DNA from: DATNBT01 sp964579765
Lineage (GTDB): Bacteria; Acidobacteriota; Vicinamibacteria; Vicinamibacterales; CAVVIG01
Reading direction: 5' to 3'
Length of the DNA stretch: 18,283 nucleotides
Assembly (NCBI GenBank): GCA_964579765.1
Contig: CAZOIK010000140.1
Coordinates: 1-18,283 of the forward strand
How positions within the stretch are numbered: the first letter of the stretch is position 1; each line of letters starts with the position of its first letter. The notes beneath the pieces are model-generated. The model searched no databases. It had not been told where the DNA came from and saw only the letters and a list, made by a program, of their open reading frames with translations. The position numbers were made by a program, and so were the translations under genes. Shown one piece after another: positions 1 to 8,005 of this stretch.

Positions 1-3000
1 GCCGGCGGCGTGCCGGATCACCCACCGGCCCGCCTCGGCGCGCCGAGGCAGGGGTCCAGGGGTGGCTCCCCAGACTGCGCCCGAATCCTCGTCCCGCAGA
101 TAGAACGCTTCCCCGGTCGGATCGGTCAACGGATCGTTCGCGAACGGCGTCAGCCTGTTCTCGCGGCTGTTCCCGGCCCATGTGAAGGCGGCCCCGGAGC
201 TGCTCACGATCGTGCCGAACGTTGGATTCGCCAGGACGTTCGACCATGGCAGCGGCGTCTCGCGTTCGCCGTCGAGCACGACGACGTACTCGCGGCCGTC
301 GCGCGTGAAGCCGCCCAGCCCGTTCTCCATCACGAGCGGCGGGACGCTCACCGGCGTGGACGCGGACGCAGGCGGCTGGATGGCCGCGGAAGGCGCCACG
401 TCGTGGCCGGCATACAACCAGGACGCGGGGCGCTCCAGCTGCGCCGCGAGATCTCCGAGCTCGCCGAGCAGGACGACCCGGGCCGCCGCGGAGAGCAGGC
501 GGCGGTCTGATTCGGGCATCCCGTCGGCGCGAAGGAGGAACATGCCCCCCGGCTTTCCGAGCCAGGCGGCCCAGCGCGGCTCCTGGACCAGGATGGACAG
601 CAGATTCTGCATTTCGTCGAGGTAGTCCGCCGGATGCTCGTTCAGGAGCACGACTTCGGCGCGCAGCCCTTTGACCCGCCAGTATTGCTGTGCGGTGAGC
701 AGGTGGCGTGCGAGCGGCAGCGACGCGACGTCAGCGATCCGAAGGAGGACGATCGGCACGTCCCCGGAAATGCCGTAGCCCCACAGGTGCTTCTGGCCCA
801 GCGTATTGCCGGCGAGATCGGCCGGGCTGATCCGCGACGCGTCCGTTCCGAAGACACGCGAGGCCAGGCGATCGAAGAGGATCGCGTGCTCGTCACTGAG
901 GCCCAACTGCTGCAGGGTGATGTGCACGTGCGTGAACGCCATCGAAAACGCGCGCGCCGCGGCGCTGCCGTCACGATACTTGCGGGCCAACGCCAACGCG
1001 CCGGCTCGATCCGTCGCAATGCCGGTGGCAAACGTCACGCGGACGCGCGCGCCCGGTACCAGCCGGATGCGTTCCCGCAGCGCACCGATCGGATCGAGCA
1101 CCGCGCCCGTTGTGCTCGACAGCGCGCGGCCGTCGAGCGCGATCGGGTTGGCGGGCGAGCGTCCGCGTCCCAGGAACCGCGCGCGATCGGTCTCCCACTC
1201 GACGGCACCGCCCAGGCGCGGCCCATCGACGCCGAGCACGTGGAAAGCGACGATCGGTGATTCCTCCGCGACGCGCGGGCGGCGGCTGAACACGAGGCCG
1301 GCACTCTGCGGATCGAATTCCGTCTCGATGAACAGCTTGCCGAACGCCGGGTGCGCCAGATCGTCCTCGGGGCGAGCCAGGACGACTTCCGTATAGCTGG
1401 TCACCTCGATTTCGCGCGTCTGATCCCCGTGGTTGACGATCGTCAGGCGTCGCACTTCGACGTCATCCTCGGAGGACACGGTGATCTCGAGCTGAGACTC
1501 GATCTCGGCATCCTGGCGACGGAACGTGATCTTGTCGAGATCGAACGTCACCTCGAACCGATCCGGCTCCTGGCAGCCAGGCTGGTAGGTGGCGGACCAG
1601 ATACGATCCGACCAGGGATCGCGGAGGTAGATGTAATGCGCGCCCGCATCGGACGTGGGGTCGTCGCGCCGGCGCGTGACCGCGACATCGCCCCACATGC
1701 TGAACCCGCCGCCGGCGCTCGTCACCGCCGTGGTGTAGCGACCGTTCGAGAGACAGTGCGTGTGCGCGCTCGTCGAGTGCGGCGAACGGAAGCGTCTCGC
1801 CGCGAACACGGGAAGCGACGGCGGCGCCGTCGTACTCTCGGCCGGGCGCGGCTCCGACAGAATCGCCTCGCGCGGCACGCGTTCCTGGAGCAGCAGTTCC
1901 GTCGCCTGAACGCGCGGATCTCCGTGAAAGCGCGACACGAAGACATCGCCGCAAATGACGTTGGCCAGCGCCACGAGCGACATGCCCTGGTGGTGGGCGA
2001 AGTAGGCCTGCACGACGGCGGGCCGTGCGATCGTCTCCGGTGCCGTATCGACGTCGCGGCGGCGCGGGTTGTAGTCGAGGGCCTCGTAATACCCGAACCG
2101 CCCTTCCACGCCGAGAGACGAGAGGCGCTTGAGGTTCTCGGCGGCGAGCGTGGGGGTGATCAGGCTCGCGAGTGCCGTGGCATAAGGCGCGATGACGAGC
2201 TCGGCGGCGAGCCCGCGTCTCAGTCCAAGTCCGGGCACGCCGAAGGCGCGGTACTGGTAGTTGCCGGCGCGATCGGTGAACGCATACGCCGATTCCGAGA
2301 TCCCCCAGGGCACGGCGCGCTGGCGGCCGTAATCGATCTGCCGCCGGACGCTCGCGCGACAGCTCTGGTCGAGGAGCGTTCCAGGGAACGTCCGCATCAG
2401 GAGCAACGGCATCAAGTACTCGAACATCGTGCCGCCCCAGGACATCAGCGCGGCGCGGCCGTCTACGTTCGTCACCAAACGTCCCAGGTGGAACCAGTGG
2501 TGCTGCGGGACGTCGCCCTTCGCGATCGCGATGAAACTCGCCAGCCGCGCCTCCGACGCCAGCAGGTCGTAAAAGGCGCTATCGAGGCGTCCGGGACCGT
2601 CGGCGTCGGCGAGCCGGTATCCGATCGAGAAGATGCGCCGGCGCCGGTCGTACAGGAAATCGAACTGCATCGCGTCGGCGAGTCCGGCAACACGTCTGGC
2701 GAGCGTGCGGAGCGCGTCCGCAGACACCGGCGGCTGCACAGCCAGCTGCGTCATCCCGTCGAGGACGGCCCCGCACCAGTACGCGATCTCGTCCCCCGCG
2801 CCGGATGGCGCACCGCGGCCGAGCTCCGCGGCGGCGCCGGCGAGCTGCGCCCGGAGCGCCTCGACAGGCGCGAGTTCTTCCGGCGCTCCGACGCGCGCGG
2901 CTGCCACGATCGCGCGGGCGACACGGTTGATCTCGGTGACGGTCTGCCGAGGTCCGCCGCCGTCGATCGACGAGGACGCGGCCGCGAGCAGACCGGCCGT

Positions 3001-6000
3001 GTCGGCCAGGCCGGCGAGCCGTTGCGCGAACGTCTGCGGGGTCTTTTCGAGTTGACGCAGCCCCTCGGCGAGCGCGACCAGCGTGGCGGCCAGGTTGCCG
3101 CTGTCCACGGTCGAAACGTAGCGCGGGTGCAGCGGCGCCAGGGTCGCCGTGTCATACCAGTTCAAGAAATGTCCCCGGTATCGCTCCAGCCCCTCGAGCG
3201 TCGTCACCATCGCGTTCAGGCGACGCAGCAGGACATCCGTCGAGAGATACCCGAGATCGTGCGCGGCCATCGTCGATAGCAGGCCCATGCCGATGTTGGT
3301 CGGCGACGTGCGGCGCGCCAGCTTCGGACCGCCCTCGCCCTCCTGGTAGTTGTCGGGCGCCAGCCACGCGTCCGCGTCAGTGACGAACGTGTCGAAGTAG
3401 CGCCAGGTCTTGCGCGCCGTCCGCCGGAGCAGGGTTCGATCGCCGTCGCTCAGCGGCCGAACGCGCGCGCCTACCGGCACACTGAGCCAGTAGGCGACGG
3501 CCGGCGCCATCATCCAGAGGACGAGAAACGGCGCCGCCACGGGAAGCGCGGCCGGTTCGCGCGCGCCGAGGGCGACGGCGACGACGCCCGCGACGACGGG
3601 GCTCGCGGCCATCTCGGCAACGAATCGGGGCAGCCGCTGCCCGCCCGCTCCCGCCGCCCTGGCCGCCACGGTCGCGGCCGTCTCCCATTCGAGCATCCGC
3701 CCTTTCCTGATGACGAGGCGCACGAAGGTGACGCTGATCGCGTGCGTGTTCTCGAACGCGTGGAAGGCGAGGAAGGTCATGCTGAGGAGAATCTGCGCGA
3801 GCGCCGTGGCCGCATCTCTGCGCAAATTGGCGACAAATACAGGGATCGACAGCGCTCGCTCGGGCCCGACGAGCAGGCGCGCGACCACCGGCAGCAACTG
3901 CGATGCGGCGACACCGATGACCGTCACGGTCCAGAACCAGCGTGCCCCGGGCAGCACCGTCCATCCGGCGACGAGCAGCGCCAGCAGCGTGGGCGCGACG
4001 AGGCTGCGCCGCAGGTTGTCGAGGATCTTCCAGCGCCCGATGATCGGCAGGGGGTTCCGCCTGAGACCGTGCCGCGACGGCACGAACGGGAACAGCCAGA
4101 AGAGGATCTGCCAGTCGCCCCGGATCCAGCGATGCTGTCGCCTGGCGTGCGACAGGACGCTCGACGGGTACTCGTCTACCAGCTCGACATCCGAGGCGAG
4201 CGCGACCCGCGCGTGAAGCCCTTCGAACAGATCGTGGGAGAGGAGCGCGTTCTCCGGCACCACGCCGTCCAGGGCTGCGGTGAAGATGTCCACGTCGTAC
4301 AGGCCCTTGCCGGTGAAGATGCCCTCGCCGAAGAGATCCTGATACGTGTCGGAGACGGCCGTCGTGTACGGATCGACGCCCGTGTGTCCTGAGTAGAGGC
4401 GCGCAAAGAGGGATTCGGCGGCGCTCGTGAACGTGACGCTGATGCGCGGCTGCAGGATGCCGTACCCTTCCGTCACTCGCCCGGCGCGCGGATCGAACGT
4501 GGCGCGATTGAGCGGGTGGGTGATGATCCCAATCAGCTCGCGAGCGACGCCTCGTGGCAGGCGAGTATCGCTGTCGAGCGTGATGCAATACCTGACCTGC
4601 GGCAGCACCGCCACATCGCCGACCGACAGGATGAAGCTCGTATCGGTCGCGCCGCGCAAGAGGCGGTTGAACTCCTCGATCTTTCCGCGCTTCCGCTCCC
4701 ACCCCATCCACAGCCGTTCGCGTTCGTTCCACTGGCGCAGACGGTGAAAGAGGAAGAAGCGATCCGCGCCGCCGTTCGCGTACTTGGTGTTCAGCGCGGC
4801 GATGCGCGCCCGCGCCGCCTCGAGAATCTCCGCGTCGCGCGGCAGCGTCTCGGCCGGCGCGTCCCTGAAATCACTGAGGATCGCGAAGTGAATGTGCGGA
4901 TCGACGTTGCCGAGCGCCTGCACTTCGAGGTGCGCGACCAGGTCCTCAACGCGCTCCACGCTCTCGAGGACCGTCGGCACGACGACCATCGTCCGGGCCC
5001 ACGGGGGAACCGTCTCGTACTCGAGACGCGGAAGCCGGCGCGGCGGAATCAGATAGCTGATCATCCGCTGCAGCACCTGGATGGTCAGCTCGCTGGCGGG
5101 CACGATCGTCAGGAGCGCGACGAACATCAGCGCGGCCCCGCGCCAGCCATGCCGCGAGGCGTAGAGGACAGCCGGCAGCACGAGCAGGCCGGTGCCCGCC
5201 GCGATGCTTCCAAGATAACCCGCCGTCGCGTAGGCGAAGAACAGCCGCCGGACGCGCCCTTTGAGCGTGGGCCGCCAGGCCACGCTCCGCTCGAACTGTC
5301 GCCGTCCCGCGCCGATCAAGTGATAGCCGACATGCGACTCGATGGCGTCGGGGGTCTGCACGTGAATCTGCCGCGCGCGTTCGACGCTCTTCAGCGCGAC
5401 CAGCAGTTGGCCGTCGCCCGTCGGGACCGCGAGCTCTTCGATGGCGTGGCGATAGCGGTCGCGGCTGCGGAAATCCATCTGGCCGTACACGCCCGCCGGA
5501 TCGCGCTGGAGCACCTGCTCGACGAGACTCACGCTTTCGAAGAACTCACTCCAGTCGAAGGTCGAAATCAGGCGGAGGCTGCCAATCAGGTTCGCCATGG
5601 CGGCTTGTTCGGACGCCTGGCTCTGCCCTTCCGCGCGAATCGCGTCTTCGACGGTCTGTCCCAGCGCCGCGAGCGCTTCGTCGAGCTGGCGGTGCAACCT
5701 CGATGCAATCGCGCCGAGCGCCCGCGAGCGTTGGAGGAGGCGCGTGACGAACGCGTGATGGACGTGCGCCGGCCACTCGTCCAGCGAGATCGGCGCAGCA
5801 TCGACCGGCGCGGCTTCAACCGCCACTGCCAGCCGATCCGCCGCCAGTCGGTGCGCCCGGCTGGCGGCGAGCTCGTCGGCTCTCATGCGCAGGTGGTCGA
5901 GCAGCGCGAGCTTCAGCGCGCTCGGCAAGGCCCAGAGCTCGCCCATCGTGAACGGCGTCACCGACTGGAAGGCGCCGACGAAGCGCTGAAGCCGCTGCGC

Positions 6001-6414
6001 TTCGAGCCGCCCGCCGCTGGATCCGATGAGCTCCAGCGCGAGGGCGTAGATGCGCGGGAGCCCGGCGAACTCGTCGTCGGCGACGCGAGGCAGCCGTCTG
6101 AAGAACGAGGGCGGGAGATCGTGCTGAATGTCCCGCGCGGCGGCGGAGATGATGTGAAAGTTGTCGAGCAGCCATTCGGCCGCCGGCGACACGCGCTCGC
6201 GTTGCGCGTCCTCCGCGAGCTCCGTGTAGACGTCGCGGAGCTCGCGCATATGGTCCTTGACCTGCCGGAGGTGCGCGCGGCCGCTGCCGCGTCGCCGCGG
6301 GGCAATCGAGAGCAGCGCCGCCAGACGCCTGGCGTGCTCCTCGAGCAACTCGATACTGAGCAGTCCCTCGCCACCCGCCAATGAGCGCGGTGGCGTGAAC
6401 ACGGGATGCCGCAT
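1..6414 (-). CDS. ndvB: Cyclic beta-1,2-glucan synthase, NdvB/ChvB type (C-terminus beyond left edge)
   Basis: Inner-membrane enzyme that polymerises UDP-glucose into cyclic beta-1,2-glucan for the periplasm. The frame runs open for 2138 codons from ATG 6414 to the window edge; the family is usually about 2800 residues, so roughly the last quarter is missing. The N-terminal region has the family segments ELRDVYTELAEDAQ, PAAEWLLDNFHII and VTPFTMGELWALP. Membrane segments lie near residues 391-418 and 427-445. The GT84 glycosyltransferase domain follows, with DSD at 614-616 and QHRW at 760-763, then further membrane segments near 800-980. A glycoamylase-like middle domain starts near 1000 (YFDTFVTDADAWLAPDNYQE) and includes SWGGTMFEYLMP around residue 1330; in this family the middle domain is thought to do the cyclisation (GH189). 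GH94 supersandwich modules lie near 1540-1600 and 2030-2138 (PWSNVLANPTFGTIVS). The catalytic GH94 barrel is outside the window. The start is supported by GAGGA seven bases upstream. I saw no frameshift. Confidence 0.95.
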   Translation of the reverse strand, partial: MRHPVFTPPRSLAGGEGLLSIELLEEHARRLAALLSIAPRRRGSGRAHLRQVKDHMRELRDVYTELAEDAQRERVSPAAEWLLDNFHIISAAARDIQHDLPPSFFRRLPRVADDEFAGLPRIYALALELIGSSGGRLEAQRLQRFVGAFQSVTPFTMGELWALPSALKLALLDHLRMRADELAASRAHRLAADRLAVAVEAAPVDAAPISLDEWPAHVHHAFVTRLLQRSRALGAIASRLHRQLDEALAALGQTVEDAIRAEGQSQASEQAAMANLIGSLRLISTFDWSEFFESVSLVEQVLQRDPAGVYGQMDFRSRDRYRHAIEELAVPTGDGQLLVALKSVERARQIHVQTPDAIESHVGYHLIGAGRRQFERSVAWRPTLKGRVRRLFFAYATAGYLGSIAAGTGLLVLPAVLYASRHGWRGAALMFVALLTIVPASELTIQVLQRMISYLIPPRRLPRLEYETVPPWARTMVVVPTVLESVERVEDLVAHLEVQALGNVDPHIHFAILSDFRDAPAETLPRDAEILEAARARIAALNTKYANGGADRFFLFHRLRQWNERERLWMGWERKRGKIEEFNRLLRGATDTSFILSVGDVAVLPQVRYCITLDSDTRLPRGVARELIGIITHPLNRATFDPRAGRVTEGYGILQPRISVTFTSAAESLFARLYSGHTGVDPYTTAVSDTYQDLFGEGIFTGKGLYDVDIFTAALDGVVPENALLSHDLFEGLHARVALASDVELVDEYPSSVLSHARRQHRWIRGDWQILFWLFPFVPSRHGLRRNPLPIIGRWKILDNLRRSLVAPTLLALLVAGWTVLPGARWFWTVTVIGVAASQLLPVVARLLVGPERALSIPVFVANLRRDAATALAQILLSMTFLAFHAFENTHAISVTFVRLVIRKGRMLEWETAATVAARAAGAGGQRLPRFVAEMAASPVVAGVVAVALGAREPAALPVAAPFLVLWMMAPAVAYWLSVPVGARVRPLSDGDRTLLRRTARKTWRYFDTFVTDADAWLAPDNYQEGEGGPKLARRTSPTNIGMGLLSTMAAHDLGYLSTDVLLRRLNAMVTTLEGLERYRGHFLNWYDTATLAPLHPRYVSTVDSGNLAATLVALAEGLRQLEKTPQTFAQRLAGLADTAGLLAAASSSIDGGGPRQTVTEINRVARAIVAAARVGAPEELAPVEALRAQLAGAAAELGRGAPSGAGDEIAYWCGAVLDGMTQLAVQPPVSADALRTLARRVAGLADAMQFDFLYDRRRRIFSIGYRLADADGPGRLDSAFYDLLASEARLASFIAIAKGDVPQHHWFHLGRLVTNVDGRAALMSWGGTMFEYLMPLLLMRTFPGTLLDQSCRASVRRQIDYGRQRAVPWGISESAYAFTDRAGNYQYRAFGVPGLGLRRGLAAELVIAPYATALASLITPTLAAENLKRLSSLGVEGRFGYYEALDYNPRRRDVDTAPETIARPAVVQAYFAHHQGMSLVALANVICGDVFVSRFHGDPRVQATELLLQERVPREAILSEPRPAESTTAPPSLPVFAARRFRSPHSTSAHTHCLSNGRYTTAVTSAGGGFSMWGDVAVTRRRDDPTSDAGAHYIYLRDPWSDRIWSATYQPGCQEPDRFEVTFDLDKITFRRQDAEIESQLEITVSSEDDVEVRRLTIVNHGDQTREIEVTSYTEVVLARPEDDLAHPAFGKLFIETEFDPQSAGLVFSRRPRVAEESPIVAFHVLGVDGPRLGGAVEWETDRARFLGRGRSPANPIALDGRALSSTTGAVLDPIGALRERIRLVPGARVRVTFATGIATDRAGALALARKYRDGSAAARAFSMAFTHVHITLQQLGLSDEHAILFDRLASRVFGTDASRISPADLAGNTLGQKHLWGYGISGDVPIVLLRIADVASLPLARHLLTAQQYWRVKGLRAEVVLLNEHPADYLDEMQNLLSILVQEPRWAAWLGKPGGMFLLRADGMPESDRRLLSAAARVVLLGELGDLAAQLERPASWLYAGHDVAPSAAIQPPASASTPVSVPPLVMENGLGGFTRDGREYVVVLDGERETPLPWSNVLANPTFGTIVSSSGAAFTWAGNSRENRLTPFANDPLTDPTGEAFYLRDEDSGAVWGATPGPLPRRAEAGRWVIRHAAG

Positions 6415-6525
6415 CAGCTAGTCCTCAGTATCCGTGGGCTCGTGACCATCCGAACCCTGACGACGAGCATGACACGTTTCGGCGATCGAGGCGGAGAGGA
6501 ACAGAACGAGAACGCTGGCTCCGGA

Positions 6526-6819
6526 TCAGCTCGACCGACGTGTTGGATGATCGGTCTTGTAGAGCATCTGCTCCACCGACTCGTCCGGATCGTTCATCCG
6601 TCCGACGAACACGACGGTCACAACGGCCAGCGCCACCGCCAGCGCAGCCAGCAACACGAGCGTGCCGATGCTGATTCTGCCGGTGGCGTAGGTGAACCAG
6701 AGCCCGCCGGTCACGACCACGGCGGCGACGGCGAGCGTCGTCGCCTTCCGAGACTCGACCCCGAGTGTTTGCTTGATCATGGCATCCATCTCTTCTGAGA
6801 ACGCGACCACGAGGGTCAT
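6526..6819 (-). CDS. Small two-helix membrane protein, function unknown
   Basis: A 97-residue protein with no family that I recognise. It has two hydrophobic segments (about residues 28-45 and 51-73) separated by a short TGRIS turn, and a charged C-terminal tail (NDPDESVEQMLYKTDHPTRRSS), as expected for an inner-membrane hairpin protein. Start choice is uncertain. ATG 6819 has AGGGA six bases upstream. ATG 6785 (MIKQTLG) has GAAGAG nine bases upstream and would give an 85-residue protein with both helices intact. The gene lies 111 bp upstream of the glucan synthase on the same strand, so co-transcription is possible. A candidate -10 (TATTCT) and a Crp-like dyad lie just upstream. Confidence 0.6.
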   Translation of the reverse strand: MTLVVAFSEEMDAMIKQTLGVESRKATTLAVAAVVVTGGLWFTYATGRISIGTLVLLAALAVALAVVTVVFVGRMNDPDESVEQMLYKTDHPTRRSS

Positions 6820-6836
6820 GGCAATCCCTGATCGCC

Positions 6837-6842
6837 AGAATA
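6837..6842 (-). promoter_or_regulatory. Candidate -10 element for the small membrane protein gene
   Basis: On the minus strand this reads TATTCT, four of six matches to TATAAT. It lies 22 bp downstream of the dyad at 6865-6880. That puts the dyad centre near -42.5 from the predicted start of transcription (about 6830), close to the class II activator position known for CRP. No good -35 is present, as expected for an activator-dependent promoter. Seen: motif and spacing. Inferred: function. Confidence 0.35.
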
Positions 6843-6864
6843 CGCCGCGCGTGGCTCACGCGAG

Positions 6865-6880
6865 TGTCCCAAAGTGAACA
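6865..6880. promoter_or_regulatory. Candidate Crp/Fnr-type operator, site A
   Basis: The 16-bp sequence TGTCCCAAAGTGAACA is an imperfect dyad: left arm TGTCC, right arm GAACA (four of five complementary). It shares TGTCCCAAA with the reverse complement of site B (7181-7196) and TGTCCC with site C (7933-7948). It lies between two divergent small membrane-protein genes and could serve both. The 16-bp length and TGT/ACA ends match the layout of CRP-family sites (TGTGA-N6-TCACA) with a different half-site. Confidence 0.5.
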
Positions 6881-6890
6881 TCGCACGTTC

Positions 6891-6905
6891 GTCATCCCTC
6901 ATGAC
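6891..6905. repeat. Short inverted repeat GTCAT-N5-ATGAC
   Basis: A perfect 5-bp inverted repeat with a 5-bp spacer, ten bases to the right of site A and just upstream of the plus-strand small gene. Its arms differ from the TGTCC dyads, so if it is a binding site it is for another factor. A dyad this short can arise by chance. Confidence 0.2.
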
Positions 6906-6914
6906 AATGGTCAA

Positions 6915-7061
6915 ATGACGTACCAGTCACTCCGGAGCGCCTGCGACGACGTCGGCGTGCTGATGGCGGCTGTGTTCCTGTTCCCGCTCGTCATCCTCAT
7001 CGTTGGCGCACCGATCGCGTTGTGCGTGCGGGCGGCCATCGAGATCCTGCGGTGGTTCTAG
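6915..7061 (+). CDS. Very small single-helix membrane protein, function unknown
   Basis: A 48-residue protein: a polar N-terminus (MTYQSLRSACDDVG) followed by a long hydrophobic stretch (about residues 15-39, LMAAVFLFPLVILIVGAPIA) and the tail RAAIEILRWF. Not a family I can name. The frame can be extended back to GTG 6864, but that would place coding sequence over the conserved dyad at 6865-6880, so ATG 6915 is preferred. No clear ribosome binding site precedes it. A GACAAT -10-like hexamer at 6903-6908 would start transcription near the ATG, giving a leaderless message; this is speculative. It is divergent from the 97-residue membrane protein gene and upstream of the Crp/Fnr gene. Confidence 0.5.
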   Translation: MTYQSLRSACDDVGVLMAAVFLFPLVILIVGAPIALCVRAAIEILRWF

Positions 7062-7180
7062 ATCGCGGGGCTCGGCCTCAGGATGAGCGGCGCGCTGAGC
7101 GCGGCCGCGACGAGCACGGCGGAATCCGCTGTGCTGAACAGCACGCACGATGCGCCGCGCCGCACTGCGGGCGCATCACC
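7062..7180. other. Intergenic stretch without a recognised gene
   Basis: Non-coding leader between the small membrane protein gene and site B. It is GC-rich, with repeated GCGC and GCGGCC words around 7086-7115, but there is no clear terminator with a T-run. The minus-strand reading frame across it extends into the N-terminus of the Crp/Fnr gene and has no family signature. Confidence 0.3.
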
Positions 7181-7196
7181 TGTCTCGTTTGGGACA
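7181..7196. promoter_or_regulatory. Candidate Crp/Fnr-type operator, site B (autoregulatory)
   Basis: The sequence TGTCTCGTTTGGGACA is a dyad (TGTCT/GGACA, four of five arm pairs). Its reverse complement, TGTCCCAAACGAGACA, matches site A at 12 of 16 positions. It ends 45 bp before the GTG start of the Crp/Fnr gene, so autoregulation is likely. No convincing -10 lies at class II distance. A weak TGCAAT at 7228-7233 lies one helical turn further downstream. Confidence 0.5.
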
Positions 7197-7241
7197 CCTG
7201 AAAACTTCAGCCGTGTCGCACCGTTTCTGCAATGATGGGTT

Positions 7242-7913
7242 GTGCCCAGGAAAGCCCAGCGAGGGACGAGCGCCAGGAAGTTCGACGTGGAGACGTACCT
7301 CGACTCCGCTGGCGTGGACAAACAGATCCAGAGTTACCGACGCGGCCAGATCATCTACTCGCAAGGCGACACCGCCTCCTCTGTCCTGTACATCCAGCAG
7401 GGCAGCGTCCGCCTGTCCGTGGTCTCTCACGAAGGGAAGGAAGCCATCATCGCGACCTTGCGAAGGGGCGATTTCTTCGGCGAAGGCGCGCTCAAGGCAC
7501 AAGGGCTGCGGATCGGAACGGCCAAAGCGGAGACGCCGTGCACGATTCTCGCGATCAAAACGAAGGAGATGTCCCGGTTGCTGCACCAGCAGCACGAGTT
7601 CTCCGACCGGTTCATCAGCTACATGCTGACGCGCAACGGCCGCATCGAATCCGACCTGATCGATCAGCTGTTCAACTCGAGCGAGAAGCGCCTGGCGCGC
7701 GCGCTGCTGCTGCTCGCGCAATACGGCACGTCGCCGCCCAGCGAGCCGGACGTCCTCAAGGTTTCCCAGGAGACACTCGCGAAGACGATCGGCACGACCC
7801 GCACTCGCGTCAACTACTTCATGAACAAATTCCGCGGTGCCGGCTACATCGAGTACAGCGGCGACGGACTGAAGATCAACGGCACCCTCGTGAAGGTCCT
7901 CCTGCACGACTGA
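7242..7913 (+). CDS. Crp/Fnr-family transcriptional regulator
   Basis: A 223-residue DNA-binding regulator with full-length Crp architecture. The cyclic-nucleotide-binding-like beta-roll spans about residues 30-115 (RGQIIYSQGDTASSVLYIQQG, then GDFFGEGAL at 76-84). The dimerisation helix lies near 118-150. The Crp-type winged helix-turn-helix is at 170-210, with recognition helix TTRTRVNYFMNKF at 185-197. The phosphate-binding cassette is only partly CRP-like: E81 and R90 are present, but the residue after R90 is Ile rather than Ser/Thr, so cAMP binding is uncertain. There is no N-terminal cysteine cluster, so it is not an FNR-type iron-sulphur sensor. GTG 7242 is chosen because the family normally carries RKFD-like residues before the beta-roll. 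GTG 7287, with AGGAAG six bases upstream, is an alternative. It is followed by a sigma-54-type activator on the same strand, and dyads flank it on both sides. Confidence 0.92.
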   Translation: MPRKAQRGTSARKFDVETYLDSAGVDKQIQSYRRGQIIYSQGDTASSVLYIQQGSVRLSVVSHEGKEAIIATLRRGDFFGEGALKAQGLRIGTAKAETPCTILAIKTKEMSRLLHQQHEFSDRFISYMLTRNGRIESDLIDQLFNSSEKRLARALLLLAQYGTSPPSEPDVLKVSQETLAKTIGTTRTRVNYFMNKFRGAGYIEYSGDGLKINGTLVKVLLHD

Positions 7914-7932
7914 CATCGCTCGTTGTCGTCCG

Positions 7933-7948
7933 TGTCCCCTTCCGGACA
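7933..7948. promoter_or_regulatory. Candidate Crp/Fnr-type operator, site C
   Basis: The sequence TGTCCCCTTCCGGACA has perfect 5-bp arms, TGTCC and GGACA, around six bases. It is the most symmetric of the three related sites. It lies in the 92-bp gap between the Crp/Fnr gene and the sigma-54-type activator gene. Confidence 0.55.
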
Positions 7949-7969
7949 GACAGGATCGCCGCGGCCGCG

Positions 7970-7975
7970 TAAGGT
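7970..7975 (+). promoter_or_regulatory. Candidate -10 element for the sigma-54-type activator gene
   Basis: TAAGGT lies 21 bp downstream of dyad C, so a start near 7982 would place the dyad centre at -41.5, the classical class II position. The hexamer matches TATAAT at only three of six positions, so spacing is the main support. Confidence 0.3.
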
Positions 7976-8005
7976 AGAGCCATTGGAAGAACAGATGGCG
8001 CTTCG

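Noticed and set aside
3377..4732. Minus-strand 451-codon frame inside the glucan synthase
   Set aside because: Out of frame with the synthase and rich in Arg and His. The synthase frame across the same bases carries DSD and QHRW glycosyltransferase motifs.
1351..6384. Two plus-strand open frames of over 600 codons (1351-3279 and 4516-6384)
   Set aside because: They are antisense to the continuous glucan synthase frame, which has clear family motifs throughout. Their translations are Arg/Glu/Ala-rich with no domain, the usual by-product of third-position GC bias.
6415..6525. Possible own promoter for the glucan synthase (GATACT near 6430)
   Set aside because: The hexamer is too close to the ribosome binding site GAGGA, so transcription would begin after it. 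No convincing -35.
6425..6895. Minus-strand 156-codon frame overlapping the 97-residue membrane protein
   Set aside because: Very Arg-rich and out of frame with the hydrophobic two-helix protein, which is the more credible product.
7058..7321. Minus-strand 87-codon frame with a hydrophobic end
   Set aside because: It overlaps the Crp/Fnr N-terminus and site B and has no recognisable start context. The hydrophobic tail alone is weak evidence.
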